A stretch of DNA of 7,908 bases from Clostridiaceae bacterium. GTDB taxonomy: Bacteria > Bacillota > Clostridia > UMGS1883 > JAAYMJ01. The notes beneath the pieces were generated by a model, which was not told the origin of the DNA, did no database searches, and saw nothing but the letters and a program-made list of their open reading frames with translations. Below are positions 1-6,276 of the stretch, in pieces. How positions within the stretch are numbered: the first letter of the stretch is position 1; each line of letters begins with the position of its first letter. A program made the translations under genes and the position numbers. The DNA lies in NCBI GenBank assembly GCA_012521455.1, contig JAAYMJ010000072.1, forward strand, positions 1-7,908, given 5' to 3'.

Positions 1-599
1 GGCTTTTCTCCTACAAGCAACACATTGCCGCCTAAGTTTATTATCGCGCTTTTTACGTTTTTGGAGATTAAAAATTCCTTGATTTTATCGGCGATGTATC
101 CTTTGGCAATGCCGCCTAAATCAATTTGGGCGCCGTTTTTTAAAGTGACTTCGTTTCCGTTTATGACAATATTGTTATAGTCCACATGTTTTAGGGCCTC
201 TTTTATTTCTTCGTCGGCAGGGACTTTGGGGTTCTCGCTTTTAAAATCGTAAAGGGCGCTTACAGGATAAATGGTTACGTCAAACTTGCCCTGGGAAAGG
301 TTTGAATAGTAAATCGCGCGTTTTAATAAAAAAATTGTGTCATCGCTAACTTTTACCGGCTTTCCTTCCGATAAGTTTAATCGGGAAATGTCGCTTTCAC
401 CTATGGTTTTACTAAATATTTTTTCATAGTATTTGCAAAGCTCAAAGGCTTCGTCTAAAATGGATTCGCCGGCGTTATATATTTTTATGGTAACAACCGT
501 GTCAAGCATAAACCCGGTTTTGGAATGCATTGTAGGGCTGCATGAGGTTTGGGATAATAAAATGGCAAAAATTAGAAATAAAATTGATAATTTTTTCAA
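1..599 (-). CDS. apbE: FAD:protein FMN transferase (ApbE/FmnB family), lipoprotein, 3'-truncated by window edge
   Basis: ApbE-family enzymes move FMN from FAD onto a Thr/Ser of extracytoplasmic flavoproteins; the EET version is called FmnB. I translated the minus strand from 599: 199 complete codons are present, against about 340 for a full protein, so the C-terminal part is off the left edge. Residues 1-20 form a lipoprotein signal (KK, a hydrophobic stretch 4-15, then SQTSC with Cys20). The lipobox is imperfect because position -3 is Gln. Family motifs follow: MLDTVVTIKIY (31-41), FSKTIGESDISRLN (62-75), GKFDVTIYP (104-112) and the hallmark DLGGIAKGYIADKI (160-173). The start is TTG: an in-frame stop lies just upstream at 614-612, no ATG occurs before residue 24, and a GGAGGG site sits 5 nt upstream. 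It diverges from the ndh2 operon. The family call is firm. That its target is an EET flavoprotein is inferred from context. Confidence 0.93.
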   Translation of the reverse strand, partial: MKKLSILFLIFAILLSQTSCSPTMHSKTGFMLDTVVTIKIYNAGESILDEAFELCKYYEKIFSKTIGESDISRLNLSEGKPVKVSDDTIFLLKRAIYYSNLSQGKFDVTIYPVSALYDFKSENPKVPADEEIKEALKHVDYNNIVINGNEVTLKNGAQIDLGGIAKGYIADKIKEFLISKNVKSAIINLGGNVLLVGEK

Positions 600-604
600 A
601 AAAA

Positions 605-610
605 CCCTCC
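605..610 (-). promoter_or_regulatory. Ribosome binding site fixing the TTG start of apbE
   Basis: Read on the minus strand, AAAGGAGGG ends 5 nt before the TTG at 599-597. It is the strongest Shine-Dalgarno match in the window. With the upstream in-frame stop, it makes the TTG start nearly certain. Confidence 0.8.
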
Positions 611-639
611 TTTATTTTTCATAAGACTTATTATATAAT
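611..639 (+). promoter_or_regulatory. Possible promoter for the ndh2-eet operon, overlapping the apbE promoter
   Basis: TATAAT is also present on the plus strand at 634-639, inside the palindrome ATTATATAAT (630-639). A weak -35-like TTTATT lies at 611-616 with 17-nt spacing (3 of 6 matches). The leader to ndh2 would be about 75-80 nt. An alternative is TTTAGC (665-670), 18 nt, TTATAC (689-694), equally weak. The operon must have a promoter in or near 600-724, but which site is used cannot be told. Confidence 0.35.
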
Positions 640-644
640 CTTAT
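621..644. promoter_or_regulatory. Inverted repeat around the divergent -10 boxes, candidate operator
   Basis: ATAAGA (621-626) and TCTTAT (639-644) form 6-bp inverted arms 12 bp apart. They flank the shared palindrome that holds both TATAAT boxes. The position suits a repressor or activator site controlling apbE and the ndh2 operon together. Such AT-rich short arms can arise by chance, and no regulator gene is in the window. Confidence 0.25.
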
Positions 645-658
645 AAATGGGAGGTCAA
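630..658 (-). promoter_or_regulatory. Sigma-A type promoter for apbE
   Basis: On the minus strand, TTGACC (658-653) is followed by a 17-nt spacer and a perfect TATAAT (635-630). The -35 matches five of six consensus bases. The predicted transcript starts around 620-624 and gives a leader of only about 20-25 nt, just enough for the GGAGGG ribosome site. Confidence 0.75.
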
Positions 659-724
659 GAAAAGTTTAGCAACAAAAAATTAAGCTAATTATACGACATA
701 AGCCAGAAAGGAATGATGGGGAAT

Positions 725-2659
725 ATGGCAAAAAATATTGTTGTTTTAGGCGGAGGATATGCCGGGGTTTTGACCGCTAAAAAACTGGAGAAGCGGCTTA
801 AAAAGCGGGACGACGTAAATATTGTCTTAATTGACAAAAACCCTTTCCACACCATGCTTACCGAACTTCACGAAGTTGCGGCGGGGCGTGTTGAGGATGA
901 GGCCATAAAGATTGATTTAAAAAAGATTTTCGCAAAGCGCAAAGTTAATGTGGTTTTGGATAATATTGAAAAAATTGATTTTGAAAAAAAGGTTTTAGTA
1001 GGGAAAGAAAGCTATAATTACGACTGCCTTGTGATTGCGACAGGGTCAAGGCCCACGTTTTTTGGCGTTGAGGGGGCGGAAGAAAACGCCTTTAAGCTTT
1101 GGAGTTATGATGACGCGGTAAAACTTCATGCCCATATAAGGGATTGTTTCTTAAAAGCCTCAAGGTGCACTGATGAGGAGGAGAAAAAGAAGCTTTTGAC
1201 CTTCTTTGTGGTGGGCGCAGGGTTTACCGGCGTTGAAATGATTGGGGAACTCGCGGAATATGTGCCCATATTGTGCGGGGAGTTTAGCATAGATAGAAAT
1301 GATGTAAACTTATACTGCGTGGACATCTTAAAGCGAACTGTTCCCAATTTGCCTGAAAAATTGTCGGGTAAAATTGAGCGCCGCCTAAAGAAAATGGGCG
1401 TGAATTTGCTTTTGGAAACCGGCGTTGTGAAAATCGGCAAAGATGATGTCCATCTTCAAAATAACGGCTCGTCAAAGGCGATAGGCACAAAAACCGTAAT
1501 CTGGGCCGCAGGGATTGAAGGGGCAAAAATAACAAAGACCTTTGAAAGCAGCTTGCAAATGGCAGACAGGGGAAGGATTAAATGCGACAAATACTTGCGT
1601 GCGGAAGGCATGGAAGATGTGTTTGTCGCAGGGGACAATATTTTCTACATTCCCGAAGGTGAAGAAGCCCCCGTTCCCCAAATGGTTGAAAACGCGGAGC
1701 AATCCTCGGCGCTGGTTGCTAAAAATGTAATTTCTTATTTGTTTGGAAACAAGGAATACTTAGAATACAAGCCCAAATTCCACGGGGTTATGGTATGTGT
1801 GGGCGGAAGGTACGGCGTTGCCCATGTGGGAACACCGAAGCGCATGTTCATGATGCCCTCCTTTATTGCCATGTTTATTAAGCATTTTATAAACATGGTT
1901 TACTTTGCCCAAGTGTGCGGCTGGAACAAGATTTTTAAGTACCTAAACCACGAGTTTTTCCATGTTAAACATAACAGAAGCTTTGTGGGCGGGCATTTCT
2001 CCGCCAAAACCGCCAACTTCTGGCTTGTGCCGTTGAGGGTTTATTTGGGAGTATATTGGCTCATTGAAGGTATTAAAAAGGTTCAGGAAGGCTGGCTAAA
2101 AAAGCCTATGCTTGAGGCTTTCTTTGGCGGGGCGGACGCATTCTTTAACGGAATTATAAACGGTGTTTCCGCAGGCGCCTCTGCGACCGCTGAAGTGGCG
2201 GGGGCAAGCCAGGCGGTGGCTGAAAGCGCGGGAAGCGTTATATTTAACTGGAATATATTTAATATATTTAACCCCGTATTGGTTGACAGCGGCACCGACT
2301 ATGCCTTCAGGATGTCTTTTTCCCTGATGGACTGGTTTAAAAACACCGTCATTTTATCAAGCGGCGGCGTTCAGCTGTTTTTCCAGATTGTGATTGTAAT
2401 TAGCGAAATTTTAATAGGACTTTCCCTAATCGGGGGATTGTTTACCTTCCTTTCAAGCGCTTATTCTTTGGTACTGCAGGTTATGTTTATTATGACAACG
2501 GGGCTTTACATGGGCACCTGGTGGATGATATTTGCAGGTATCGCTGTGCTATTCGGTTCAGGAAGCGTTTTAGGGCTTGACTATTATGTATTGCCCGCGC
2601 TTAAGAAATGGTGGAAAAATGTAGGCTTTGCGAGAAAGTGGTATCTATATCATGATTAA
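725..2659 (+). CDS. ndh2: Type II NADH dehydrogenase with C-terminal DoxX-like membrane domain (Ndh2 of EET locus)
   Basis: This is an FAD enzyme that oxidises NADH at the inner membrane face and reduces quinone without proton pumping. From the ATG at 725 it has 644 residues. The FAD-binding GGGYAG is at 9-14, ATGSRP at 105-110, the NADH-binding GAGFTG at 164-169, and the second FAD motif VFVAGDN at 299-305. Ordinary NDH-2 ends near 400-450. Here an extension follows: one membrane helix (about 434-450, RVYLGVYWLIEG), a loop of roughly 95 residues with an Ala/Ser/Gly-rich part (466-501), about three more helices (547-612), and a DoxX-like ending (GSGSVLGLDYYVLPALKKW). Extended Ndh2 proteins are typical of EET loci. 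ATGs at 713 and 716 are also in frame. I prefer 725 because homologues begin right at the KNIVVLGGG strand, and because AGAAAGGA (705-712) at 12 nt mirrors the serC start (11 nt). First gene of the operon. Confidence 0.93.
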   Translation: MAKNIVVLGGGYAGVLTAKKLEKRLKKRDDVNIVLIDKNPFHTMLTELHEVAAGRVEDEAIKIDLKKIFAKRKVNVVLDNIEKIDFEKKVLVGKESYNYDCLVIATGSRPTFFGVEGAEENAFKLWSYDDAVKLHAHIRDCFLKASRCTDEEEKKKLLTFFVVGAGFTGVEMIGELAEYVPILCGEFSIDRNDVNLYCVDILKRTVPNLPEKLSGKIERRLKKMGVNLLLETGVVKIGKDDVHLQNNGSSKAIGTKTVIWAAGIEGAKITKTFESSLQMADRGRIKCDKYLRAEGMEDVFVAGDNIFYIPEGEEAPVPQMVENAEQSSALVAKNVISYLFGNKEYLEYKPKFHGVMVCVGGRYGVAHVGTPKRMFMMPSFIAMFIKHFINMVYFAQVCGWNKIFKYLNHEFFHVKHNRSFVGGHFSAKTANFWLVPLRVYLGVYWLIEGIKKVQEGWLKKPMLEAFFGGADAFFNGIINGVSAGASATAEVAGASQAVAESAGSVIFNWNIFNIFNPVLVDSGTDYAFRMSFSLMDWFKNTVILSSGGVQLFFQIVIVISEILIGLSLIGGLFTFLSSAYSLVLQVMFIMTTGLYMGTWWMIFAGIAVLFGSGSVLGLDYYVLPALKKWWKNVGFARKWYLYHD

Positions 2660-3017
2660 TAAGGCTGATAAGCTTTTGATATTTTCATTGGGGGTTTTGG
2701 CCTTAATTTTGGCAGCGTTTATATATTTTCCAAAAAACAAAGAAGGGGGAGTATTGAACATTACAGTGGGCGGCTCCCCCTTTGGTACTTATAGCTTGGC
2801 TGATGAGCAGGAAATAATAATAAATGAGCAAGGCAAAAACGTTGTTAAAATTGAAAACGGCAAAGTTTATATGAAAGAGGCGGACTGCCCTGACAAAATC
2901 TGCGTGCGCCATGCGCCAATTTCAAAGTCGGGGGAGATGATTGTTTGCCTTCCTAATAAAGTGGTTTTGGAGATAAAGTCAGGAAAAGCCCCTGGGGCTG
3001 ATACAGTGGCAGAATAG
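2652..3017 (+). CDS. eetA: NusG domain II protein, EetA-like, membrane-anchored
   Basis: A 121-residue protein with a single N-terminal membrane helix (about 7-26) and an extracytoplasmic NusG-domain-II type beta domain. The diagnostic part is EADCPDKICV (76-85) followed by SGEMIVCLPNKVVLEI (93-108), giving three cysteines at 79, 84 and 99. Despite the name, this is not the transcription factor NusG. The same small protein lies next to Ndh2 and a Gx-family protein in EET loci, where it is called EetA and is thought to help electrons leave the membrane; its chemistry is not established. I chose the ATG at 2652, which overlaps the end of ndh2 by 8 nt and has AAAGTGG 10 nt upstream, over a TTG at 2628, because the extra eight residues precede the natural signal-anchor start. 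Confidence 0.85.
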   Translation: MINKADKLLIFSLGVLALILAAFIYFPKNKEGGVLNITVGGSPFGTYSLADEQEIIINEQGKNVVKIENGKVYMKEADCPDKICVRHAPISKSGEMIVCLPNKVVLEIKSGKAPGADTVAE

Positions 3018-3025
3018 GTGTTATT

Positions 3026-3535
3026 ATGGCGAAAAAAGTTCCTTACTTTGGACTTATGTTATCGTTGGCCTTAATTATTAGTTATTTGGAAAGGCTTATC
3101 CCTTTTGATTTTTTTATGCCGGGGATAAGGATTGGGCTTACAAATATTGTGGTTGTGTTTGTGCTGTATTATAACGGCGCAAAGGAAGCCCTTTTTATAA
3201 ATATGTTAAGGGTATTTTTGGCAAACACCCTTTTTGGAAGCCTCACAAGCCTGCTTTACGGCTTATTCGGCGGGATTTTAAGCTGGGCTGTGATGTGCGC
3301 CTTAAAGCGGGCGGGAATTTTTGGCGCGGTAGGCATTAGCGCCGCAGGCGGGGTTTTTCACAATATCGGGCAGGTTTTGGCGGCAATGCTTCTGCTAAAA
3401 AGCACCGCCCTGATTTACTATGTTCCCGTACTTATGTTTGCGGGGTTAACAAGCGGTATTTTTGTGGGGGTTATCTCCTATTATTTTTTAAATCAATTAG
3501 GCAAAATTCCAAGATTGCAAAATAATCTGAAATAA
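3026..3535 (+). CDS. eetB: Gx transporter family membrane protein, EetB-like
   Basis: A 169-residue, very hydrophobic protein with about five to six membrane helices, resembling the substrate-binding S components of ECF transporters. Features typical of the family are YLERLIP (20-26), PGIRIGLTNIV (32-42), SLTSLLYGLFGGILSW (72-87) and GGVFHNIGQ (108-116). Many databases still label this family heptaprenyl diphosphate synthase component I, only because it sits beside polyprenyl synthase genes; it has no prenyl synthase motif. In EET loci it is called EetB and is paired with EetA. It starts 8 nt after eetA, with AGGTG (3016-3020) overlapping the eetA stop and 5 nt before the ATG. Family assignment is firm. 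Its exact role (electron relay, or carrier of a quinone or flavin) is unknown. Confidence 0.87.
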   Translation: MAKKVPYFGLMLSLALIISYLERLIPFDFFMPGIRIGLTNIVVVFVLYYNGAKEALFINMLRVFLANTLFGSLTSLLYGLFGGILSWAVMCALKRAGIFGAVGISAAGGVFHNIGQVLAAMLLLKSTALIYYVPVLMFAGLTSGIFVGVISYYFLNQLGKIPRLQNNLK

Positions 3536-3550
3536 AAAAGAGGATAGCAA

Positions 3551-4477
3551 ATGAGCAGTGAGAAAATAAGCCAGCAAAAAGCGTTGGAAATTGTAAAAGG
3601 CATAATTAAGGACACATTGGACGACAGGACAAATATTTTTAAAGATGTGTTTGACCATTTGCTAACGTCGGAAGGAAAATACATCAGGACAAAACTTGGC
3701 ATAATCTGCGCAAGTAAAAATGATGGCGGCAAGTATTATGTGGAAGATAAATTCCTGCCGCTTTTGGCGGCGGTGGAGCTTTTGCACCTTGCCACCTTAA
3801 TTCATGACGACGTGATAGATGAGGCCACCACCCGCAGGAATATACAGGCGGTTCACAAGAAATTTGACAACAAAACCGCGGTTTTGTCGGGGGACTATAT
3901 ATTCACCCTTTGTTTTTCCCTGGTGTCAAAGGATGATTATGAGCTTATGCCTAATTTTTCAAAGGTTATGTCCTTAATCTGCCAGGGGGAACTTTTACAG
4001 CACAAAAACAGGTTTAATTATAACATTAGCGTTAAGGATTATTTTAAAATCATATCAGGAAAAACCGCGGCGCTTTTTGCCCTGTCAAGCGCGATAGGCG
4101 CCAGGGGGGCAGGATATAATGATAAGGAAATCAAAAATTTCGCCGAAGTCGGTTACCGCTTAGGGGTGCTTTTCCAAATCACCGATGATAAAATTGACAT
4201 TGAGGAAAAGTCATATAACGCGGGAAAGGACACGCAAAACGATTTTAAAGAGGGAATTTACACCCTCCCTGTGATTTTGGCTTTGAAAAAATTAAGGGAG
4301 GATTTAAAGGATATAAAGGACTTGCCGTTATATCTTGAATACGGGAGCAAAAGGGCAAAGGAAGTGGTTGAAAAGTATAAGGATAAGACCATAAAGGCGA
4401 TAGAAAAGCTTCCAAAAGAAGCGGACATAAGCTCCCTTTATGATATTTTGGATAAAATCTTAAACAGGAGAAAATGA
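3551..4477 (+). CDS. dmkB: Polyprenyl diphosphate synthase, long-chain trans-type (DmkB)
   Basis: This enzyme condenses isopentenyl diphosphate onto allylic diphosphates to make the long side chain of a quinone. At 308 residues it has normal length. Both Mg2+-binding aspartate motifs are intact: DDVID (86-90) followed by R95-R96, and DDKID (212-216). Also visible are the diphosphate-binding EGKYIR (41-46; the family usually has GGKRIRP) and SGKTAALF (169-176). The residue five before the first motif is Ala81, with Thr82 next to it; the lack of a bulky aromatic there favours a long product, but the chain length cannot be read exactly. The ATG follows AGAGGA by 6 nt, 15 nt after eetB. With dmkA directly downstream, it probably supplies the prenyl chain for the demethylmenaquinone pool used in EET. 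A housekeeping menaquinone role is the alternative. Confidence 0.92.
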   Translation: MSSEKISQQKALEIVKGIIKDTLDDRTNIFKDVFDHLLTSEGKYIRTKLGIICASKNDGGKYYVEDKFLPLLAAVELLHLATLIHDDVIDEATTRRNIQAVHKKFDNKTAVLSGDYIFTLCFSLVSKDDYELMPNFSKVMSLICQGELLQHKNRFNYNISVKDYFKIISGKTAALFALSSAIGARGAGYNDKEIKNFAEVGYRLGVLFQITDDKIDIEEKSYNAGKDTQNDFKEGIYTLPVILALKKLREDLKDIKDLPLYLEYGSKRAKEVVEKYKDKTIKAIEKLPKEADISSLYDILDKILNRRK

Positions 4478-4480
4478 GGT

Positions 4481-5428
4481 ATGGTTAAAAAAATTAAAGC
4501 ATTTTTCCTGCTAGTGGAACTTCCCACTAAAATTGTAAGTTTTTCGGCTTTTTGGGTTGCTTTAGTTTATTTAATCTATCAAGGCGTAAAAATAAATGTC
4601 TTAAACACGGTATTGTTCTTTGTGGCGGCTTTGCTTTTTGACATGGACACAACGGCGATAAATAACACCATTGACTATTCAAAAAGCCAAAAAAAAGAAG
4701 GATATAATTACGAAAAGAAAAACGCCCTAAAGACTTATAACATGAAACTTTCCACCGCGATTACAATTATTTTTGTTTTGTTGGTTTTATCCACCGCGAT
4801 AGGGGTTTACCTTGCCTATACTTCGGGCGTTGAGGTGCTGCTTCTTGGGGCGCTGTGCTTTTTTATCGGTATATTTTACACCTTCGGCCCCATACCCATT
4901 TCCCGTATGCCTTTGGGGGAAGTTTTTTCAGGGATTTTTATGGGGTTATTTATTCCCCTTCTTTTATACATGGTAAACACAAAGGGGTTGTTTATTTTAG
5001 AATACCAAGCGCCGGATTTGGTTGGGAAGGTGAATGTGGCGGGGTTTTTAAAAATACTTGTGGCCTGTGTACCCCTTATTATGACCACGGCAAATATTAT
5101 GCTTGCGAATAACACCTGCGATTTGGAAGAGGATGTTATAAACCGCCGCTACACGATTGTTTATTATCTGGGAAGGCCGTTTTGCGTGGAGTTGTATTTG
5201 GCGCTATATGTTATTTCATATTTGTCGGTAATTGCCGCGCCCTTTTTTGGCGTGTTCCCGTGGACGGCGTATTTGAATTTGCTCACTTTCCCCGTTGTGT
5301 TTAAAAACTATAAAAAGTTTAAAGGGGATATTTCAAAGGAGAGAACCTTCCCGCTGGCGATACAAAATTTTGTTTTGATAAACTTTTCGGTGTTTTTGGG
5401 TACTTTAATCGGGATATTTTTAAAATAA
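4481..5428 (+). CDS. dmkA: UbiA/MenA-family prenyltransferase (DmkA, 1,4-dihydroxy-2-naphthoate type)
   Basis: An integral membrane enzyme of 315 residues with about eight to nine helices. It likely joins a polyprenyl chain to 1,4-dihydroxy-2-naphthoate to give demethylmenaquinone. The first Asp-rich motif is TTAINNTIDYSKS (57-69), which departs from the textbook NDxxDxxxD because Asn62 and Ser69 replace two aspartates; D54, D56 and D65 are nearby. The second motif is intact: NNTCDLEEDVINRRYTI (210-226), with D214 and D218. MenA-like YTFGPIPISRMPLGEVFSG (133-151) supports a naphthoate rather than a 4-hydroxybenzoate substrate. It begins 3 nt after dmkB, with AGGAG 10 nt upstream inside the dmkB end, so translation is probably coupled. 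The other menaquinone genes are not here, so the naphthoate substrate must come from elsewhere in the genome. Confidence 0.87.
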   Translation: MVKKIKAFFLLVELPTKIVSFSAFWVALVYLIYQGVKINVLNTVLFFVAALLFDMDTTAINNTIDYSKSQKKEGYNYEKKNALKTYNMKLSTAITIIFVLLVLSTAIGVYLAYTSGVEVLLLGALCFFIGIFYTFGPIPISRMPLGEVFSGIFMGLFIPLLLYMVNTKGLFILEYQAPDLVGKVNVAGFLKILVACVPLIMTTANIMLANNTCDLEEDVINRRYTIVYYLGRPFCVELYLALYVISYLSVIAAPFFGVFPWTAYLNLLTFPVVFKNYKKFKGDISKERTFPLAIQNFVLINFSVFLGTLIGIFLK

Positions 5429-5440
5429 GGGGATGTTTTT

Positions 5441-5821
5441 ATGATAAAAGGCGTTGAGCACATCGCGGTTTTTTCAAAAGACTCAAAGGCCCTTTGCGAC
5501 TGGTATGTAAATGTGTTAGGTTTTACCGTTGTGTATGACAACGGCAAGGGTACATACTTTGTGGCAATGGAAGATAAGATGATGATTGAAATTTGCAAGG
5601 CGGAAGAAGATGGCGGGGCTTTTGGGGAAAAGACCGCCGGGATAAGGCACATTGCCTTTACCTGCGACGATTTTGAAAAAACCGTGGAAGAACTAAAGGC
5701 AAAAAATGTTGAAATTGTTGCCGACGTTTCGGTTTCAGGCAGCGGGGTAAAAACCTTTTTCTTTAAGGATTTAGACGGGAATATCCATCACTTGATAGCA
5801 AGGCCTAAGCCGCTTATTTAA
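5441..5821 (+). CDS. VOC (glyoxalase/bleomycin-resistance fold) family protein
   Basis: A 126-residue single-module VOC protein with two beta-alpha-beta-beta-beta halves. Likely metal ligands are His7 (VEHIAV), Glu50 (MMIEIC), His70 (GIRHIAF) and His117 in DLDGNIHHLIARP, where many relatives have Glu. All four ligand positions are therefore filled, and a metal-dependent activity is possible, such as lactoylglutathione lyase-like, epimerase or dioxygenase chemistry. The substrate cannot be inferred. AAGGGGA sits 7 nt before the ATG. The gene lies 12 nt after dmkA and just before a strong terminator, so it is the last gene of the EET-type operon, which is unusual. It may be a passenger, or it may act on a quinone, a flavin or a metabolic by-product. 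Confidence 0.88.
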   Translation: MIKGVEHIAVFSKDSKALCDWYVNVLGFTVVYDNGKGTYFVAMEDKMMIEICKAEEDGGAFGEKTAGIRHIAFTCDDFEKTVEELKAKNVEIVADVSVSGSGVKTFFFKDLDGNIHHLIARPKPLI

Positions 5822-5840
5822 AATGAATGTTGGAAAAAGA

Positions 5841-5876
5841 GGAAGCTTTCGGTTTTGTGGCTTCCTTTTTTGTTTT
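5841..5876 (+). terminator. Intrinsic terminator of the ndh2-VOC operon
   Basis: GGAAGC (5841-5846) pairs with GCTTCC (5860-5865) around a 13-nt loop, and A-T pairs from the upstream A-rich run extend the stem. Six Ts follow directly, then G and four more Ts. It lies 20 nt after the VOC stop codon, where the operon should end. Confidence 0.85.
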
Positions 5877-5905
5877 GAATAAATTTTTTAGTTTATATGG
5901 ATAAT
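5875..5905 (+). promoter_or_regulatory. Weak candidate promoter for the TSUP pair
   Basis: TTGAAT (5875-5880) is followed, after a longer than ideal 19-nt spacer, by GATAAT (5900-5905). The pair sits between the terminator and the first TSUP gene, where a new promoter is needed unless terminator read-through supplies the transcript. The match is modest, and the region is too AT-rich for confidence. Confidence 0.3.
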
Positions 5906-5922
5906 ACTTTAAGGTGATTTTT

Positions 5923-6276
5923 ATGAAATATATAAAATATGCCCTTTGCGGGATAGCAATCGGGTTAGTAAACGGCGTGTTTGCCTCAGGGGGCGGTGTT
6001 TTGGCGGTTTTGTTTTTGGAAAAGTTATGTAAACTTGAAAAGAAAAAGGCCCATGCCAGCGCAATTTTGGTTATATTGCCGATATCAATTATGAGCATAT
6101 TCTTTTATACTAAAAGTGGGCATGCGGATTTTTCTTTGGTTATAAAGGCCTCTTTAGGCGGGATTTTGGGAGGGTTTGCCGGGGCAAAGCTGTTAGACAG
6201 GCTTGATATAAAAATTACAAAGCGGATTTTCGGGATAATTTTAATTTTTGCGGCAGTGAGGTTGTTTTTCAGGTGA
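5923..6276 (+). CDS. TauE/SafE (TSUP) family membrane protein, half-size, N-terminal half
   Basis: TSUP proteins are membrane carriers proposed to export sulfite, sulfoacetate and similar organic anions. A normal member has about 250 residues made of two repeated halves; this one has 117 and matches one half. The repeat signature GLVNGVFASGGGVLAV (14-29) is in the first helix, with further helices around 47-61, 74-93 and 100-115. It lacks the Pro that normally follows the glycine-rich turn and is present in its partner. I chose the ATG at 5923, which has AAGGTGA 5 nt upstream, over a GTG at 5914 that lies inside that ribosome site. It overlaps the next gene by 4 nt, so the two products probably assemble into one transporter. 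The substrate is unknown. No sulfur metabolism genes lie nearby. Confidence 0.83.
   Translation: MKYIKYALCGIAIGLVNGVFASGGGVLAVLFLEKLCKLEKKKAHASAILVILPISIMSIFFYTKSGHADFSLVIKASLGGILGGFAGAKLLDRLDIKITKRIFGIILIFAAVRLFFR

Noticed and set aside
433..624. Plus-strand ORF of 63 codons opposite the start of apbE
   Set aside because: It lies antisense to the clear ApbE coding frame, has no ribosome site and has no recognisable protein character.
1126..1702. Several minus-strand ORFs inside ndh2
   Set aside because: They are shadows of the ndh2 codons; their sequences are low in coding character and they lack ribosome sites.
2140..2200. Ndh2 loop sequence NGVSAGAS as a possible ApbE flavinylation site
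   Set aside because: The target motif needs Asp, then two residues, then S/T-G-A-S/T. Here Asp is missing and an extra residue breaks the S-G-A order. No other good match was noticed in the plus-strand proteins.
3026..3535. Heptaprenyl diphosphate synthase component I as the function of the Gx-family protein
   Set aside because: This is an old database label based on neighbourhood. The protein is all membrane helices with no aspartate-rich prenyl synthase motif, and dmkB beside it is a complete synthase by itself.
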